Source of the DNA: Haliotis asinina
Lineage: Eukaryota; Mollusca; Gastropoda; Lepetellida; Haliotidae
Reading direction: 5' to 3'
Assembly (NCBI RefSeq): GCF_037392515.1
Contig: NC_090291.1
Location: forward strand, 2,568,501 to 2,632,500
Length of the DNA stretch: 64,000 nt
The notes beneath the pieces were generated by a model. That model made no database searches. It saw only the letters and a list, made by a program, of their open reading frames with translations, and was not told where the DNA came from. Positions 63,291 through 64,000 of the stretch are shown piece by piece. Position 1 is the first letter of the stretch; every line of letters begins with the position of its first letter. The position numbers and the translations under genes were made by a program.

Positions 63291-64000
63291 CTCATCCACT
63301 CAAATCTTACAGCTGACTGACTTATTCGATCAAATGTATGTAGTTGTCATATTATTGCTTAATGCTTGTTCACCAAAACAACAATGTTGATCAACATGAT
63401 CAGGACTGATCAGCCTATTCATGACCTAACAAAACGAGCAGGATGTTAGGCAACACAAACCAGGTATAAGCCCTGCCAGAAAGTCTTAGTGTCATGTTAT
63501 GATAATCTAGATCAGAACAACAGCCCTACCCAGTTCCTGGATTTTGTATGAATTCTGACTTGATACATTGTGATAGCTGGTGACAATGTTATGTCAACTT
63601 ATATATTACAGTTGATCATACCCTGTAACTCACAGCTAAAATACACACCAGGGTTGTCTCCCTTAGTTGTGACAGGTTCCACGGTACAGTGATTTCTGTA
63701 TGTGGTATCAACTATGTACACTTGTTGAAAGATTCATAAGGTGGATTATGACTATCTACATCCTGGCTTATAAAGTTGACAGTTAGAATACTGGTGAAAG
63801 CAGTGTTCAACCTGCCTCTTTGACTGAAGGTATTCACAGTCATTATTCCAGGCCAGTTATTAAGTTGATTTAACCCTTTCACTGGAAATAGTACTTACCA
63901 GGCTAAGTAAGTTTTTCTGTTTATTTGCTATAAGGGTTGTTGGAAGTAGTAGGGTAGACGAGTGGTTAAATCATTGGACTGTCTTGCAGAAAGCGTTGGT

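Larger units (their letters stand above)
44800..64000. other. Gene-poor right third of the window
   Basis: No exon with recognisable protein similarity on either strand. Filled with AT-rich unique sequence and the repeats listed separately (hAT-like, 36-bp satellite, pogo-like, 31-bp array, solo LTR, SINEs). It could be intron or 5' flank of a + strand gene continuing beyond 64000. Confidence 0.5.

Noticed and set aside
63950-64000. A further SINE start at the right edge (GTAGACGAGTGGTTAAAT)
   Set aside because: Only an A-box-like word is visible before the window ends; too short to call.

Overview
The window is nuclear DNA of an animal. Genes are split by GT-AG introns, minisatellites are abundant, and several repeat families sit between the exons. 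Two interspersed families (a tRNA-headed SINE ending in ...GCGTAAAAC plus a CACTCACT run, and a longer repeat with the same tail) are ones I remember from abalone (Haliotis) sequence. I therefore read this as a marine gastropod, probably Haliotis; that is recollection, not a search result.

Two protein genes can be assembled exon by exon with every splice phase closing. On the + strand, positions 227-13399 carry the last 16 exons (642 codons) of MARCHF6 (TEB4, the Doa10 family), the multi-spanning ER ubiquitin ligase. Its RING-CH exons lie off the left edge. On the - strand, 44367 down to 22301 carries a complete 18-exon, 770-residue PARP2-type poly(ADP-ribose) polymerase with a nuclear-type N terminus, WGR, helical regulatory and catalytic domains and an intact H-Y-E triad. 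Unlike human PARP2 it starts with two WWE modules, which are predicted ADP-ribose/PAR readers. The genes are convergent, with about 8.9 kb between the stop codons.

The PARP2 introns hold most of the mobile DNA. Intron 10 contains a DIRS-type tyrosine-recombinase retroelement (30422-34774) that still shows inverted terminal repeats and an internal complementary region. It has lost its reverse transcriptase and is interrupted by a mariner element with an intact DD34D transposase frame (31624-32679). Intron minisatellites include a 15-bp array of about 1.5 kb, a 29-bp array and a 21-bp array. MARCHF6 introns carry 65-bp, about 22-bp and 30-bp arrays. At several exon edges in both genes the splice junction itself has been tandemly copied; in MARCHF6 this gives a second, in-frame acceptor.

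From 44.4 kb to 64 kb I see no convincing coding exon. This part has a possible shared promoter at 44.7 kb, a hAT-like non-autonomous element (47426-48392), a 3.6-kb higher-order minisatellite (50665-54290), a pogo-like element with a foldback element inside it (55924-57475), a 31-bp array (59846-61060), a solo LTR (61232-61873) and SINEs. Long open frames in the minisatellites are side effects of repeat units that contain no stop codon and are not counted as genes.
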